64,000 nt of DNA from Heterocephalus glaber (taxonomy: Eukaryota > Chordata > Mammalia > Rodentia > Bathyergidae), in the NCBI RefSeq assembly GCF_000247695.1, contig NW_004624805.1, positions 2,096,539 to 2,160,538 on the forward strand, read 5' to 3'. Numbering within the stretch: the first letter of the stretch is position 1; each line of letters begins with the position of its first letter. The notes beneath the pieces are model-generated. The model saw nothing but the letters and a program-made list of their open reading frames with translations, did not search any database and was not told the origin of the DNA. This document shows positions 1 to 11,978 of this stretch, one piece after another. The position numbers were made by a program, and so were the translations under genes.

Positions 1-2999
1 GTAATCACACACCCTTAATCCCAGTATCACACATTCTAGATCCAGCCACCTCTGAAGAAGCCCCACCTAGGACTGCACAAGGCTTTGGGAGGACATTTGG
101 ACCCAAGCCATAACAACTAGTATCCGTATAAGGGGATCTTGGTCTGTATCACATAAGAGCTTACTGAATGTCTTTGAAGGTGAGGTTCACATTAATGTCT
201 GCTTTCTTTCAATCTTCCTAAATATGCATTTATTCAGTATCCCGCAGTTTTGAAACTTTTTAAAAGAAATGATTATGTGTTCATATCCAGATCTTAGTTA
301 TTATTTAGGTAAAATTTTGGCTGGTCCGCATGTGCTTGGGCTGCAGCAGCCACCAGCCCACCAGCCCACAGAGAGAAAGATGGAGTGGGTGTCACACCCT
401 GTGTCCAGCTCTGGGTTCCTACCCAGTGGTGGGAGATGGGCCCAAGGCCCACAGTTTGCGTGCAGGACTCCCAAGCTATGAGGCTCAGCAAGCGACCAGG
501 CGCTGCTCAAACTTGGTTGGGAAACTATTTAAGGGTCTGAACTTTCTTACACTTCCTAATGTAGCTATCATTATACCAAACCTGGGTATATTTTTCTAGG
601 CCAATTTCTATTAATATGGCTCTTGTTTTCAAGAGTATTTATGGCAAGACTTGAAGAAATATTTCATCTTGGCTATCAGTCATGTTGTTAGAAACATTTC
701 TTTGCTGCTGCTGATGACACAGATCCCAGCAACTTAGCAGGTCATTCTGGAAGTCAAGGTCAGCTCCTTTGCCCCCAGTGCCCTATGCACACCCTTGGGT
801 GCTGCCTGCCTTTGGGGATTTTTGTGGGTTTGTGGCAGGACCAAGTATTTCTCCACCCCCTGCAGGTTTCATGCTCATTGGCTCCATTATAACTTGAGTC
901 TTCCAGCAATTTACTTAGGAAACGAAAAGAAGGGGGGAAAGTCAGGGGCTTCTTGACGCTCAAGATTCTGGGTCATCTTGAGTGCTGGGAATGTAAGAAC
1001 CTGAAAGGGCACCATTGTTGCATAGTTTGCTAAATTATGCTGAAGATTGGAGAACTATCAAAAGCTTGTGTCTTGAAAGGGTTGCACTTGTACTAAAAAT
1101 ATCTTAGGAAACTTGATTTTTCTTTGATGCTTTCAGTATTCTTGGCTCTTAGAGTGAATCCCTAACCTGGACGCCAAACCCAAGTGAACTCTTAAGAGAG
1201 TAGTGATAAATTGAAATGGATGCCTACCAACTCCTTTTGGAAGGTCTATGCGTTTTCTGTTGTTTGCACAGGCATGGGATTCTTTGGGACATTAAGAAAG
1301 CTGCTGTAGACAGCCTGGGGTAAAGCTCAAGTTGAAAAACACATTTGTCTTACAGGAAATACTGAAAACACCAGCCAAATACCAGCAACAGCTCCAGCGG
1401 CTGAGAATGCCATAGCTGCTTGGTGTGGTGAGCTCAGGAGGGTGCCTCTAGGCGTCTCACGGGATGCCGGTGATCCGTGAAAATAATTTCCAGGATGCAA
1501 ACGGTAGGGGTGTGGGGAGGGGAGACTCTACCATTGGATTTTGTTTAAAGAACCTAACATTTAACAGGTAATCTGTGCCCGAGTGAAACATGTGGCAGTG
1601 CAGTCCCTGCAGCACGGCCCCGTTTCTCTGCAGTGCATTGGGGAAGATAATTAAAGCCAGTTCATTAGACTACTGTGCAGGGGCCGACTGGGGAACATCT
1701 GATGAGGAGGCTGGAAATGAGGAGGCCGGGCAGTATGGAACGCCACAGTCAGCAAAGGAAGTGCAGCTGATGAATGAATGAGTGAGTGAGTCTCTACTTG
1801 CAGGGTTTGTGCACAGCAAGCAGCCCCGGACAGAGTGCTTCCCTTTGCTCCCTGAGCCTGGGGCTGTCTTTACTCCCAGCAGTCTCTGATGGCTCATCTG
1901 AAAGGTAGGAGTGTAGGTTTTGCCTGTAGGCAGATATTTCAGCCACATCTGGCTTTGCTTTGCCATATTGTCAGCCCTCCCCTTCCCTGCTACATTTGTT
2001 TTCTTTTTATTAAATTTCCCATCTGGATCCTTGTGTCTGCATTTCTAATGTCAACAACTGCTTTTATCACAGATAATAACTTCCTTTTACAAAAAGGCTG
2101 TATCATCCTACATGCATTCAAATTACATTTTATGGACAAACACTGGAATACAGTATTTGGCAGTATGCACAATTACACATATTTAGAGTAATCTAAATCT
2201 AAATTATGAGAGCCAAGGGCTAAGTTGGTTGCAGTTTTCTTAATAATCGATTTCTTGAGAGTGTTGTTACTTCTTACCAGAATTTAATTAAGTTCATATT
2301 GGGATGTTTATGAAGTAAATTATGTGGTAGGCCCAAACACGCCGTAAAAACAATTATCAGAACACCAGCAGTTCTTTAAAGCGCCAGTGTTTTCACCACC
2401 AAGATCATTAAATATTCCAAAATTGGTTGCTTGTCAACAGACAGGGTAGAATAAAATTACAAAACTGGGCGAGGAGTGGAGAAGTCTGAAGGGCCACAGC
2501 GCGGGCCCAAGGGTGTGCGGAAGCTTCTGCCGCTGAAATCACGGATTGGCCTCCCGGGCGGCGGGCACTGGAGAGGGTCCCAAGTGCAAGCGCTAGTTCC
2601 TGTAGCTGACTTGTGTGAGCTGTTCAAAATCTCTGTAATCTCTGCTGACCACTGGAATAGATGGAAATTAGAAAGCCATTGACCAAAATGGGATGAAAAT
2701 TAATGTCTACTTCTATCACTTAAGGTCTTTATTAGATAGTTAATATAATGGATAATCCTCCAGGTGATGCTGCCTGTATCCTGTATTGAAAAACTAAGCA
2801 AACTATGGATAAAAGTGAAAAATTAAGCAATATGTACCTAAGGTTTCTAGTTTTAAAGTGTGGTTCGACAGGATGATGATCAGACCGCCAAAGTTCATAA
2901 GCCAACTCAGTCTAGAAACAAAATTGGCAGAAGTGGCTGCATATTGTAATCTTATACTGACATAATGATTGGGATTGATTTCTGTTTTCATTGCTTTTA
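1..2999. other. no gene recognised; single-copy-like DNA
   Basis: I see no coding exon, clear repeat or RNA gene here. The open frames are at most about 100 codons, overlap on both strands and match nothing I know. A small CpG-richer patch at about 2,470-2,590 is too short to call a CpG island. Confidence 0.5.
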
Positions 3000-3250
3000 T
3001 TTTCCTTCCTTCCTTCCTTCCTTTCTTCCTTCCCTTCTTCTTTCTTCCCTTTTCTGTGCTGGAGATGGAATCCAGGACTTCCCATATGTGAGGCAAGCAC
3101 TCCAGTGCTGAGCCGCATCCCTGGCCTTTGCTATTTTATTTTGAGTCAGGGTCTCACTAAGTTACCCAGGCTGGCTTCAATCTCATGATCCTCTGGCCTC
3201 AATTTACTGAGTAGCTGGGATTACAGGCGTGCACCTCTGTGCCTGGCTTT
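3000..3250 (-). mobile_element. B1-dID composite SINE (antisense)
   Basis: Read on the plus strand, a CCTT-rich tail (3,001-3,050) is followed by the reverse of a tRNA-like dID unit (GGAGATGGAATCCAGGACTT, with GAGCCGCATCCCTGGCC further on). After that comes the reverse of a 7SL-derived B1 unit (TCTCACTAAGTTACCCAGG; GAGTAGCTGGGATTACAGGC). In the sense orientation this gives B1, then dID, then the tail, which is the order of the dimeric B1-dID SINEs of squirrel-related rodents. It is moderately diverged. Confidence 0.85.
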
Positions 3251-6020
3251 CACTGGTTTTCTGATGGTGAGCAATGCATGGAGAAATTATCTAGGCCTAT
3301 GACGTTGGATGACCCAGCCTCAAATATCAGGCCTATTGAAGATGAGGTGTGGCTTGGAGAGGTTGTACCACGGAGATGAGAGCTTACACCTCAACAGCTA
3401 TCAGGTTAGCTCTCAGATCTGTCTGAGTGCGCTTAGTGTTTGACTTTACAGTCTCAGAAACAAGAACTGGTTGCATCACCCGTGGATATATTTTTGCCTA
3501 CCTGGCCTGCACTTTGGAACTACTCCCAACACAATGGATGGACTCTGGTGACTATTTGCAAGGTGGTGGTTCTGTGTGTACTTTGTCTCTGTGCTCCTAA
3601 AGAAACAAAGATGTGGAGCAGCTGGAGAATTTGGAGGGCTGTTTCCTGAGGCAGAGGGTAGCCTCCAGAGGAAACATCTTTGTTCCACTCCATGGCACAG
3701 GCAAGGCACACTTATCTCTGTTTAGGTTCTCTCCTATTCTACAAAATAACCTAGTTAAGGACCAAATGACCTTAACTGAGTACTTGTTCCACCCAGAACT
3801 CTGAGTTAGATGTTTTAAAGAAATATAAAAGAAATAAAAGATGCAGCTCTTGCCTTGAAGTTACTACTACCTAGTGGGAAAAAGATAGAACAAGAAAACT
3901 TAAGAAAGCATGTAAACACACATATAATAAGCTCATGTACATGCTCACCAATATATGTAAGTGCTGTTGGGCCCTGTATTGGAAAATATAAGTCAATGCA
4001 GTGGATCATGGTACAGATTTGGTTGAAGGGAAGTATATGGCATGTGGGTTGAGACAAAATATTTCTACAAGGATGATGCTGAATGAAGTTTAGACATTCA
4101 GTTTTTGACTGTGGAATTGTTTAACCAAAATTTCATTTGGATGACTGGAGTTACTGGTTGAGCTTTAATTGGTATCTCAGAAGCCCCAAGTTCAGTAGAG
4201 AAAATAACAGATGTTTTCTGGTTTCCAGGTGCCTCGTTGCTGAGGTGACTGTGAACGCTCATGCTGAGGCGAATCCATCCAAGCCTGGAACTTCTTTACC
4301 TGAGATGGGGAAGGACAGGGAGTGTTGAGCTTTGACTCTCGGATGGGTTTGGGGTGACAAAAGGATTTCCAAAAAGAAGCTGGAATATTGAACTATTGAT
4401 CTGGCTTAGACTCGTGCCGTTGTTTAGAATTGGAAGCCAATGGTCTTGGAAAGACAAAGTGTGAGACCAGAGGCGCCACTTTTGGCCAGGAACAAGAAGG
4501 AACAGGTCTCACGTTCACAGGGGGTCCTGAGGTTGCTTCTGAGATCACCGGACAGTTTTCATGGGTGTCAAATTAGATTTATGATAACGTCGTTAAATAT
4601 TATTTTCATGCTTTATGTGCTGAGGAAGGAATCCAGACTGTTGAGATCCATGCAAGTGTCCGGTGTGTTTTATTAATCTGAAATCTTTTGCCTTCAGAGA
4701 AGTGATAGTCCATGTGGGACTAAGCACACCAATGTGAAAATGGACTGGGAGGCCCCGGGTGACTGACGAGGTTCTCAGTTATAGCAGGTCCCCCGTGGTG
4801 GGGAGAGCTGAGATCAGACTGAGCATGGAATGTCTTTCCCTCTCTCTGTCACTTACTGTGTCCCTGACCTTCACAATGAAGTGCCACAGACTTCAGCCTC
4901 CTCATCCACTCAGCTCCTGGGACTGTCTCAAAGATCAAAGGAGATGGTTTATTCCATTTCAATAAGCAGCGATGTTAGAACTTGAGGGCTCTGGGAGGTT
5001 GCACATTGCATTTCAGAATCTGAAGGATGAATAGGTCATGAGTTGAGTTCATGCTGCCCACAGGAGACAGACACTTCAACCAAGGGCTGGGACCCCGTTT
5101 AGGAGCATGCAGGGGAGTTGATGGACTGGGTCTGGGGGAGATATTGCCTATTAAGACATATTGCAAGACCGGATATGAAATGCTGTTAATGTAGGGAGCT
5201 GCAGTGCATGTTGCTGCTATCAAATTATCCTACAATAGTCAAAATCATTTGTAAGTCAGTGAGAGATTTAAAGCTGGAAGAATCCCTATTTCCTGATAGG
5301 TATTTATGAGCAATCTGTGGAAACTTGTCATGAGTAACCCCACTTTCTTCTCTTTTAGATAAAAACTCTAATACTAGTGACCTTTATTTCGTTAGCTACC
5401 CTTTGGTCAATTACTCAGCAAGAGACTTTATTAATTCAAAGAATAACTCACCCACCATGGGTATATGGATGCCCAATTGACCTGTTAGTGAGCACTTAGC
5501 GCCAGGTATTAGCGGTTAGGGCTCTCTGGGGCAGCAGTAAAGACCGGGATGAGTGTCTCTCCTCCTGTGTGGGCACAATGCAAAAGCTGTTGCTAGTGTC
5601 TGGTGAGAAATGAAGATGCCGTTGCTAGCAGAGGGGCAACAATGAAAAGAGGTTCTGGAATTTGAGCTGTTCCTGAGCTCCCTCGCTGGGCCAGGAAGTG
5701 GGTTCAGTGTACTCCCCTGTGCAGTATTAACGAAAACAATGCACAAAGGAGGCCACACAGCAGAGAGCAGGGAAAATAAAGGGCAGGGAGATGAAGTTGC
5801 GCTTCCTCTGAGCTGTCTTGGAGCTGCTGGTCTCATCAGCGTCATTTAATTATAGAGGCAGAAGCGGAGCCACCGCCAAAATAAAGGGCACTGGACGCAT
5901 TTGCTGCCTCTGCATAAGGACTGCATTTAGTTGCAGGAAGAGCTGCTTAGGGATCTGGGGGACTCTGTAAACTGTATGCACTGAATCTGGGGCTTGTTTA
6001 TCAGGGGGTCTGCTCTTGTC
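3251..6020. other. no gene recognised; possible MIR fragment
   Basis: No gene is visible. At about 4,846-4,950 the order CACTTACTGTG, then CCTGACCTTC, CAGCCTCCTCATC and AAAGGAGATG resembles a very old MIR core, but this is weak. The rest looks single-copy. Confidence 0.4.
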
Positions 6021-6268
6021 TCTCAAACAGTACCCTCCCCGCAGCCCCAGGTCTTCGTGCTAGGCATGTGCTCTGCCACTGAGGTAAATCCTAGCCTCCT
6101 CTGTAAACTTTTTGTTTTTCTACAGTGCTTGGGATTGAGGCCAGGCTACATCCTCAGCCCCCACTCTTTTTGTTTCGGGGGTCTTGCTAAGTAGCCCAGG
6201 CTGGCTTTGAACTTGTGATCTTCCCAAGTAGCTGGGATCATAGGTGTGCACCACCATGCTCAGCTGTA
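6021..6268 (-). mobile_element. ID next to or inside a B1-dID SINE (antisense)
   Basis: Two reversed ID-like modules lie side by side. The first, at about 6,028-6,100, contains GCTCTGCCACTGAGGTAAAT. The second, at about 6,112-6,165, contains GCTTGGGATTGAGGCCAGG. A reversed B1 unit follows to about 6,266 (TTGCTAAGTAGCCCAGGCTG; AAGTAGCTGGGATCATAGG). The doubled ID suggests an ID inserted beside an older B1-dID, though a local duplication is also possible. Confidence 0.8.
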
Positions 6269-7140
6269 AACATTTTTAATGGTCCACATTTTGTTTCTGT
6301 CACTGAAGGAAGGGATGGGAGAGCTGGTTTCTTGCACCACAGCATCAGTCTCCAGTGCATGCATGCCTCACCCTTGGCGTTTATGAAACGCTATGTAACT
6401 GGGGGCTCCACTGTAAAATTACCTGTCCAGTCCTCTAGATGTGGCATTATGACCTGACACTTAAGAGAGAAGCCAAATGACAAAGAGTTCACAATAATGG
6501 TTCTTGCAAGTCACAATTCAACCTTAACTTTTCCAATTTTGTTCAAATATAATGAAGACTCTGAGCCCTTTCTCTGCTATACCCTACCAAATGTTGTGGG
6601 GTGTTGAGGGGACCCCTGGCTCTCTGGGGAGCCAGGCCTGGAGGTGGATGGGTGGGATGGACACAGATACCCCCAGCCCCAGGTTTCTGTCTTGAAATGT
6701 GTTCTCTCTTCTTAAATGTCCACATTAGAAAAAAATCCCCCATAGCATATGTAACACATGCATGTAGATTTCTTCCTAATATTAATGGATTTGAGAAATA
6801 TCTTCTGATAGATTTTAAACACATTCTCACCGGTTGACTGAGAGATTTTATTTCATAAAATGACTGAAAGGGTATCTGCTCCCAGTGGCTTTGGTATCCT
6901 CTGTCCAGCTTGGGCAGAGTGCACGGGAGTAAGATGGAGAATATTTACCAGCTTGATTTTTGCCTGTGTGTGGTTTGCCTTAATGATTAAGTATTTTATC
7001 AGCACTTGCTGAAAAGTGAGCTGACTGCAGGTACTTCAGGATTTAGCTTTTGTGATTTCTGGGTTGTGCATTTTACTGCTTTTACACACTTTGCAGTGTG
7101 GGAGGAGAGTCCTGAGTGTTACCATCAAACATTACTCCTG
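6269..7140. other. no gene or repeat recognised
   Basis: No coding or RNA feature is visible. Two antiparallel open frames at about 6,543-6,837 cover the same DNA and neither resembles a known protein. Confidence 0.45.
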
Positions 7141-7141
7141 C

Positions 7142-7252
7142 GGGGCCGGGGATTTAGCTCAGTAGTGCTGCCGCCTGCCTTGCAAGCACAAGGTCCAGAG
7201 TTTGATCCCTGGTACCAAAAACAAAACAGAACAAAACAAAAACCAAAAAAAC
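7142..7252 (+). mobile_element. ID SINE (tRNA-like)
   Basis: The unit starts GGGGCCGGGGATTTAGCTCA, with a Pol III A box (TAGCTCAGTAGT). A B-box-like GTCCAGAGTTTGATCC follows, then an A-rich tail with CAAAA repeats. It closely resembles the copies at 25,441 and 37,676, so it belongs to a relatively young subfamily. Approximate flanking duplicates (ACATTACTCC and ACATATTACCC) could be its target duplication. Confidence 0.9.
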
Positions 7253-7254
7253 AT

Positions 7255-8570
7255 ATTACCCTATAACCTTCTTGCTTATACCTACTGTAATTTTGCTTTG
7301 CTTGAGTTCAAGGCAAATATATGTATAGAACTGAGGTGACTGCGTATAAACTTGTCAAAATTGCAGATAATGCATTCTTTTAAACAAAGCCTCAGTAAAA
7401 TGAGCTACTGATATTGATGGAGGGAATTTCTTAAACACTTAAGAGGAGAAATAAGACTCTTGTGATGCCTCCATTTTTGTGTGTGCTATCCCCCATCTCC
7501 ACTCTATCCTGTAAGATACAGGGTGGGGTCCTTCCCCTTCCCACTGTAAGTGCAAGAAGTTACTCTCTAACTGAGCTTTGTATTTTTAAACATTTTGATT
7601 TCTATTAGTACATTTGCAGCACATAATGATAATGATTGCATTCCTCCAGGGGAGCTAGTACACATACATAATACATCTCAATTGTTTTTTTCATCCCCTT
7701 TCTTCCCCCTCCTTCAAGCTTTTGTTCTCCTTTCCATTTGCAAAAGATCTGTTTCCCTAATTCCTATTATCTGTCTTTTATTTTGTTCTTTATTTGAACC
7801 CAAAATATAAAGAATGTGCTTTGTATTTGTTAACATGGAAGTACTCTAAAAGAAGCACTAGTTTTGTCTGTTCAGCAGGCAGTACATGTGTGTGGCGTCA
7901 TGAAGTAGATAAGCTGGTTTCTAAGAAATCATATATGCTAAATTTGCAATATGTATATGAATATAATTATTAGACAAAAGTCTATAAAGTATTTAGCATA
8001 AATGCTTTTAGGAGTGCTAACAAACCAAAAATCACAGTGATTTTGTTTTCCTAGTTAAAGCAAAGACAAAACAAAAAACAAAAAACTTTTGACTTTGGAA
8101 AGTAACACCCATACTTGCAAAACAAATTGTTCATATTTTAGGATAGGGAGAAACCAGACCTATATTAAATGAAAGGCCAACCACCAACTGTTCTGGAGAT
8201 GATAAACAAATTATTGCTAATGGCAGGTTTCAGTATTTGAAAAATAAGTTTAAAAATACTGTCCTCTTCCTATCAGTTACCACAGTCTGAACCACTGTAT
8301 AGACAACATCATCCATTCTAAGTTGGAGGCTCTGTCCTAACAATGGGGTCACATCCTCCATGAAGGCAGTGGGGTGCTCTCCACTCCTGGTGGAATAGTT
8401 TGACTTGGAAACCCCTGTTTTCATCACCAGAGTCCCTTTTTTCATAGCCCAGGGAGCATAACATGCTTTTTTTGTCATAAAGGCATGGAATCATTGATGT
8501 GTCAAATTTACATTTATTCTTTAGAGTATTTCCACTGATGAATTAATTTTAATTTTATGAATTTTATTAT
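7255..8570. other. AT-rich DNA, no gene recognised
   Basis: This is AT-rich sequence with no recognisable exon or repeat. It may include the outer edge of the piggyBac element that follows, but I could not place a TTAA boundary with confidence. Confidence 0.4.
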
Positions 8571-9127
8571 ATTAAACAATGAGTGCTTAACAGGAAAATT
8601 ACAAAAATAAAATATTGTATTTTTATATTTATTGACTTTATAAAAAAAGCATCAAAATTTTCAACATCAACTATTTTTTGGTGTACAAAGTCTAAAGAAC
8701 AACAGAAATAAATTGCTATATGAACTACAATGAAAATACCAATAGCACTCTACAAAAAAGTAATCTTTACTTCAATTATTACACCTAAGGCAGTCTGCAC
8801 ACATGACAGTAGCACATTCCATACACACATATCACTTATGCTGGCAGCACATGTGTTTTGCTTTCCTGGCCTTTTTGTAGGACGTACTTGACATCTCACT
8901 GATCTTACTATTTTTTCAGGAGGTTCTTATTATATTATACAATTTGTATTTAACCAGAGTGTAAAATATCAATAAAGTATTAAATTATTAATATGTATTG
9001 CATGTTTAGAATAAACAACATTTTCACATACTTGCTTGCAGAACCTAAAAGATAACATCAGAAATAAAAACTATTTGAACTATAATGAAGATATCAATAG
9101 AACTCTACAACAAAAATAATCTTTGCT
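8571..9127 (-). repeat. tandem duplicate of the piggyBac C-terminal domain and 3' tail
   Basis: This stretch repeats the DNA at about 9,000-9,415 with a period of about 350-360 bp. Matching landmarks are TTTTCAACATCAACT (about 8,660), CAACATTTTCACATACTT (about 9,017) and CAACATTTTCACATCAGC (about 9,370). A second match is CTTTACTTCAATTATTAC (8,765) with CTTTGCTTCAGTTATCAG (9,121). The duplicate encodes its own cysteine-rich domain on the minus strand (about 8,772-8,860). It reads HMCCQHK, one stop, then YVCMECATVMCADCLRC, and ends at the same relative stop codon as the main copy. By eye, identity between units is roughly 70%, so the duplication is old. Confidence 0.8.
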
Positions 9128-10843
9128 TCAGTTATCAGAGCCAAGACAGTCTTTACACATGGCAACAGCATGTTCCATTCACACATCTTGCTTACACTGA
9201 CAGCACATGTACCTAGTTTTCCTTTCCCATGTGGCAGGCCATTCTTGTCACCTCTCTTCTCTTCCTGTTTGGTCAGGAGCTTCCTACTATATTGTACAAT
9301 GTGCTCTTAGAAGGAAAATAAGATATCAATAAAAACATCAAATGTGTAATGAGTGCTTAGAATAGGGGTCAACATTTTCACATCAGCTGTTTATTGGCTC
9401 ATGAAACCTAAGAGACAAGTCTTTGTGATGCTGCACCTGCTGTTCACCTGTCAGCTCACCAGTGTGCCTCACAGTGTTTTTGCATAGTTCCCTGAGCAGA
9501 AACATTTTGTTTTTCCTCTGCTGTAAATAATCTCTCATGTTTCAGTCCCAATCCTCTAGGAAAATTTCTCCGTGGTATTTTGCACTTGTTCTTTTCCTTG
9601 TAAACTATAAAAGTATTTATGTCATGTGTGTTTAAGGTTGAGTAAAGCACAACCATTGGCCAACACTTTGTGTTTTGTGTGACATCATAGTTGCTGCATA
9701 ACTCATCAACATCTCCTCTGCCTTTGGTTTTGTTGTAGAAAGTTTCCATCTCAGGCTTCCATTTTGTTTTGTTGAGGTTTCCCTATCAATATTTCTATCA
9801 TGGTGCAGTGTTGACATCAGCAATACTAGTTTGTTTTTCTTTGCCATATAGGAGGCCAAAGTATGAAATTCAAAGATTGCACTATATAATTCTCTGTTTT
9901 GAAATTACAACATTTCTTTTGGAATTTCTGCTTTGTTCCTATGTACAGTTCCCATGCTGGTCAATTTGTGCTCTGTTAACAAATGTAACATTGACTGGAA
10001 ACTGGCAAATCAATTGTTGGAATGTCACATTCCAATTAGTTTGGGAGATTGGAGAAGTCTGTTCACAACATCATTTTGTTTATTACTATATGAGTAAGGA
10101 CCTGAGTTCCAGGATACATTTCTAAATTGAAAGCATAATAAGTCTTCACATCTACAAGGGCATGACTTTTTATGCCATATTTTGACCCACCACTTTTCTA
10201 TAAGTCTTTTACATTCCTGTTATTACCATGAGAAATCCCTGCTAAGTACACCAGACCTATGAGTGCTTTCAGTTGAACTAGCGAGGTGTCATAATAAAAA
10301 CGTTTTTGTATATGGCTATTGGTGCATACAGAATGTTTTATTTGTATTTCAGCCTTTGTGTATTTCATAACATCTTGTAACATTTTATCTGTTACAGTTT
10401 TCATCTTTGAGTGGTAGTGCTGGCATTCTGTCCAATAGGTTTCACCCCTGCCAAGGTCCTCATATTTTCAGACCCCGTTCTAACACTGGATCATTCCGTT
10501 TGGTTGCATGACCATTTTGCAACTTTTCAACTAGCCAAATATGTACTCACATTGCTGTTTTCTATATCATTTGAGTCAAGGAGGTCTGCATTCCCTGTGT
10601 CTGTATCAGTTGATTCTTGCTCCATTTCACTGGCACAGGAACTTTGGCTCACATGGCCAACATCAAAGTCATCATCATCATCATCATTTCATCATCATCT
10701 TCATCATTCACTCACACCACTCTTCTGTTATGAAAATATGTATTTTACCATAATGGATCATCTTCATCATCCATGCATGAGTAATCTGATGACTCACTTT
10801 TGACCTCCTCCAAAGCTTGCAAATCTAGTTTTTCATGTGCCAT
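9128..10843 (-). pseudogene. decayed piggyBac (PGBD-type) DNA transposase
   Basis: Catalytic-core transposase of the TTAA-specific piggyBac superfamily, now broken. In order on the minus strand: an ATG at 10,841-10,843 opens an acidic N-terminus (MAHEKLDLQALEEVKSESSD, then an Asp run encoded by GAT repeats at about 10,667-10,714). Next come the N-terminal motif KALIGLVYLAGISHGN (about 10,225-10,270) and KYGIKSHALVDVKTYYAFNL, whose Asp codon at 10,150-10,152 fits the first catalytic Asp. A degenerate CD at 10,024-10,029 marks the second. LLTEHKLTSMGTVHRNKAEI and ASYMAKKNKLVLLMSTLHHD follow, then YNKTKGRGDVDELCSNYD (about 9,690-9,742), the region of the third Asp. The cysteine-rich domain at about 9,140-9,214 reads RYMCCQCKQDV, stop, MEHAVAMCKDCLG. 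Frameshifts and stops are frequent. The spacing between the N-terminal motif and the first Asp is about 100 residues short of the family norm, so that part is deleted. Family assignment is secure; domestication is not supported. Confidence 0.88.
10667..10714. repeat. (CAT/ATC)n trinucleotide tract
   Basis: Imperfect CAT repeats. On the minus strand they read as GAT (Asp) codons in the acidic N-terminal segment of the piggyBac pseudogene, so the tract probably expanded from coding sequence. Confidence 0.75.
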
Positions 10844-10935
10844 TGTACTGAATTGAGCTACTTCTACCAGAAAAATCTAAAGAAAACTTAAAAAAAATAC
10901 AAATTCTAGTGTAATGTGGGTTTATTATACCCTAT

Positions 10936-10976
10936 ATGATGCTCAGGTAAACATGCAAAACCTGTTAGAGCATCAT
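10936..10976. repeat. 9-bp perfect inverted repeat (hairpin) upstream of the piggyBac start
   Basis: ATGATGCTC (10,936-10,944) and GAGCATCAT (10,968-10,976) form a perfect stem. The loop contains AGG and CCT, which could extend the pairing. It lies about 95 bp upstream of the transposase ATG, where piggyBac elements often carry subterminal inverted repeats. That role is inferred. Confidence 0.45.
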
Positions 10977-10984
10977 GTGGATAA

Positions 10985-11525
10985 AAATCCCAGTTTGACA
11001 CTTTTGCACATATGCATAACCTTGCCATTCATTGTATGAAGTGAATAAACACACAGATTGTTTCCTGTATCCCTGAGGGAAAGGTACTGGGATGCACAGC
11101 CAGCTACTATTATGGTTAGGTAAAAATTGACAGTAGAAAAGTAAGGGATATGTTTGTGAAACCCAGTGTTATGCTCAGAGGGTTTTTAAGGATTTCCCTT
11201 AATAACTCCCAACATTTCCAGGTCAAGAGCTAGGTAGGATTTCCTAAGGAGATCTTCATATTGAAGCCAAATTCCCATCCCTGGATCCTAATCTTTACTC
11301 CAGCAGATCACTCAGAGCTCTCTGCTTTATGCTTATTGTCTTGTAGGCTTCATTTCTCTATGGTACCAGAAAGAGTCAGTTCACATTTATTACTTGTTTA
11401 TTGAAAATGCTAAGAGAGAGGTGTTGGAAGACAGGCCCAAGGGCCAGGAGATGATGCTGCTGCAAAAGAAGGGGAGCAATGAGGAGCAAGTCACATAGGA
11501 TGATGTGAGATTTATAGTGAAAAGG
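10985..11525. other. no gene recognised
   Basis: This stretch probably includes the outer flank of the piggyBac element and then unrecognised DNA. No exon or other repeat is evident. Confidence 0.4.
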
Positions 11526-11526
11526 A

Positions 11527-11697
11527 GGCTGGGCCACCACTCTGGGACACTGAGGCAGGAGGATGGCAAGTTTGGACCTAGCCTGGGCTATTCAGCGAGT
11601 TAGTGGGATTCTGAATATAAAAAATAAAAAAGTGCTGGCAATGGAGCTTGGTGTGAATGCCCTGGATTCAATCCCCAGTACTGAAGGAAAAAAAATG
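11527..11697 (+). mobile_element. B1-dID SINE
   Basis: The B1 part carries GGGACACTGAGGCAGGAGGA and AGCCTGGGCTATTCAGCGAG. An A-rich linker and a degenerate dID follow, ending GGATTCAATCCCCAGTACTG and an A-tail. This is the sense orientation and matches the neighbouring copy at 11,979. Confidence 0.85.
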
Positions 11698-11978
11698 TGG
11701 ATGGGAGGAAAAAGAATCTGAAAGTTGTGGAAAGGATGTACCTGGCTCCTCCCTCTCTAGGTCTGGTGACGTGAGAGTTCAAAAGAAAAGCAGCCACCCT
11801 CTGAGATAGGAAGTAAAGCAGGGAAGGGTTGGCTTTGGTCAGAGCCAGAAGGAGAAGGAACATGTGGAGGTTAGACTTGGGAATTGGATTTTGCTGTTCA
11901 TGGACCAGGTCAGCAGTGGCATGGTGGACAGGCTTCAGGAGTTGGGGAGAGAAGGGGAAAAGCTCAAAACAGAGATGA

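Noticed and set aside
9769..10125. 118-codon hydrophobic open frame on the plus strand
   Set aside because: It is the antisense shadow of the piggyBac transposase relic.
8499..11006. GTGTCAAA (about 8,501) and TTTGACAC (about 10,994) as piggyBac terminal repeats
   Set aside because: They are inverted relative to each other, but their orientation and distance from any TTAA do not fit real piggyBac ends. I could not define the termini.
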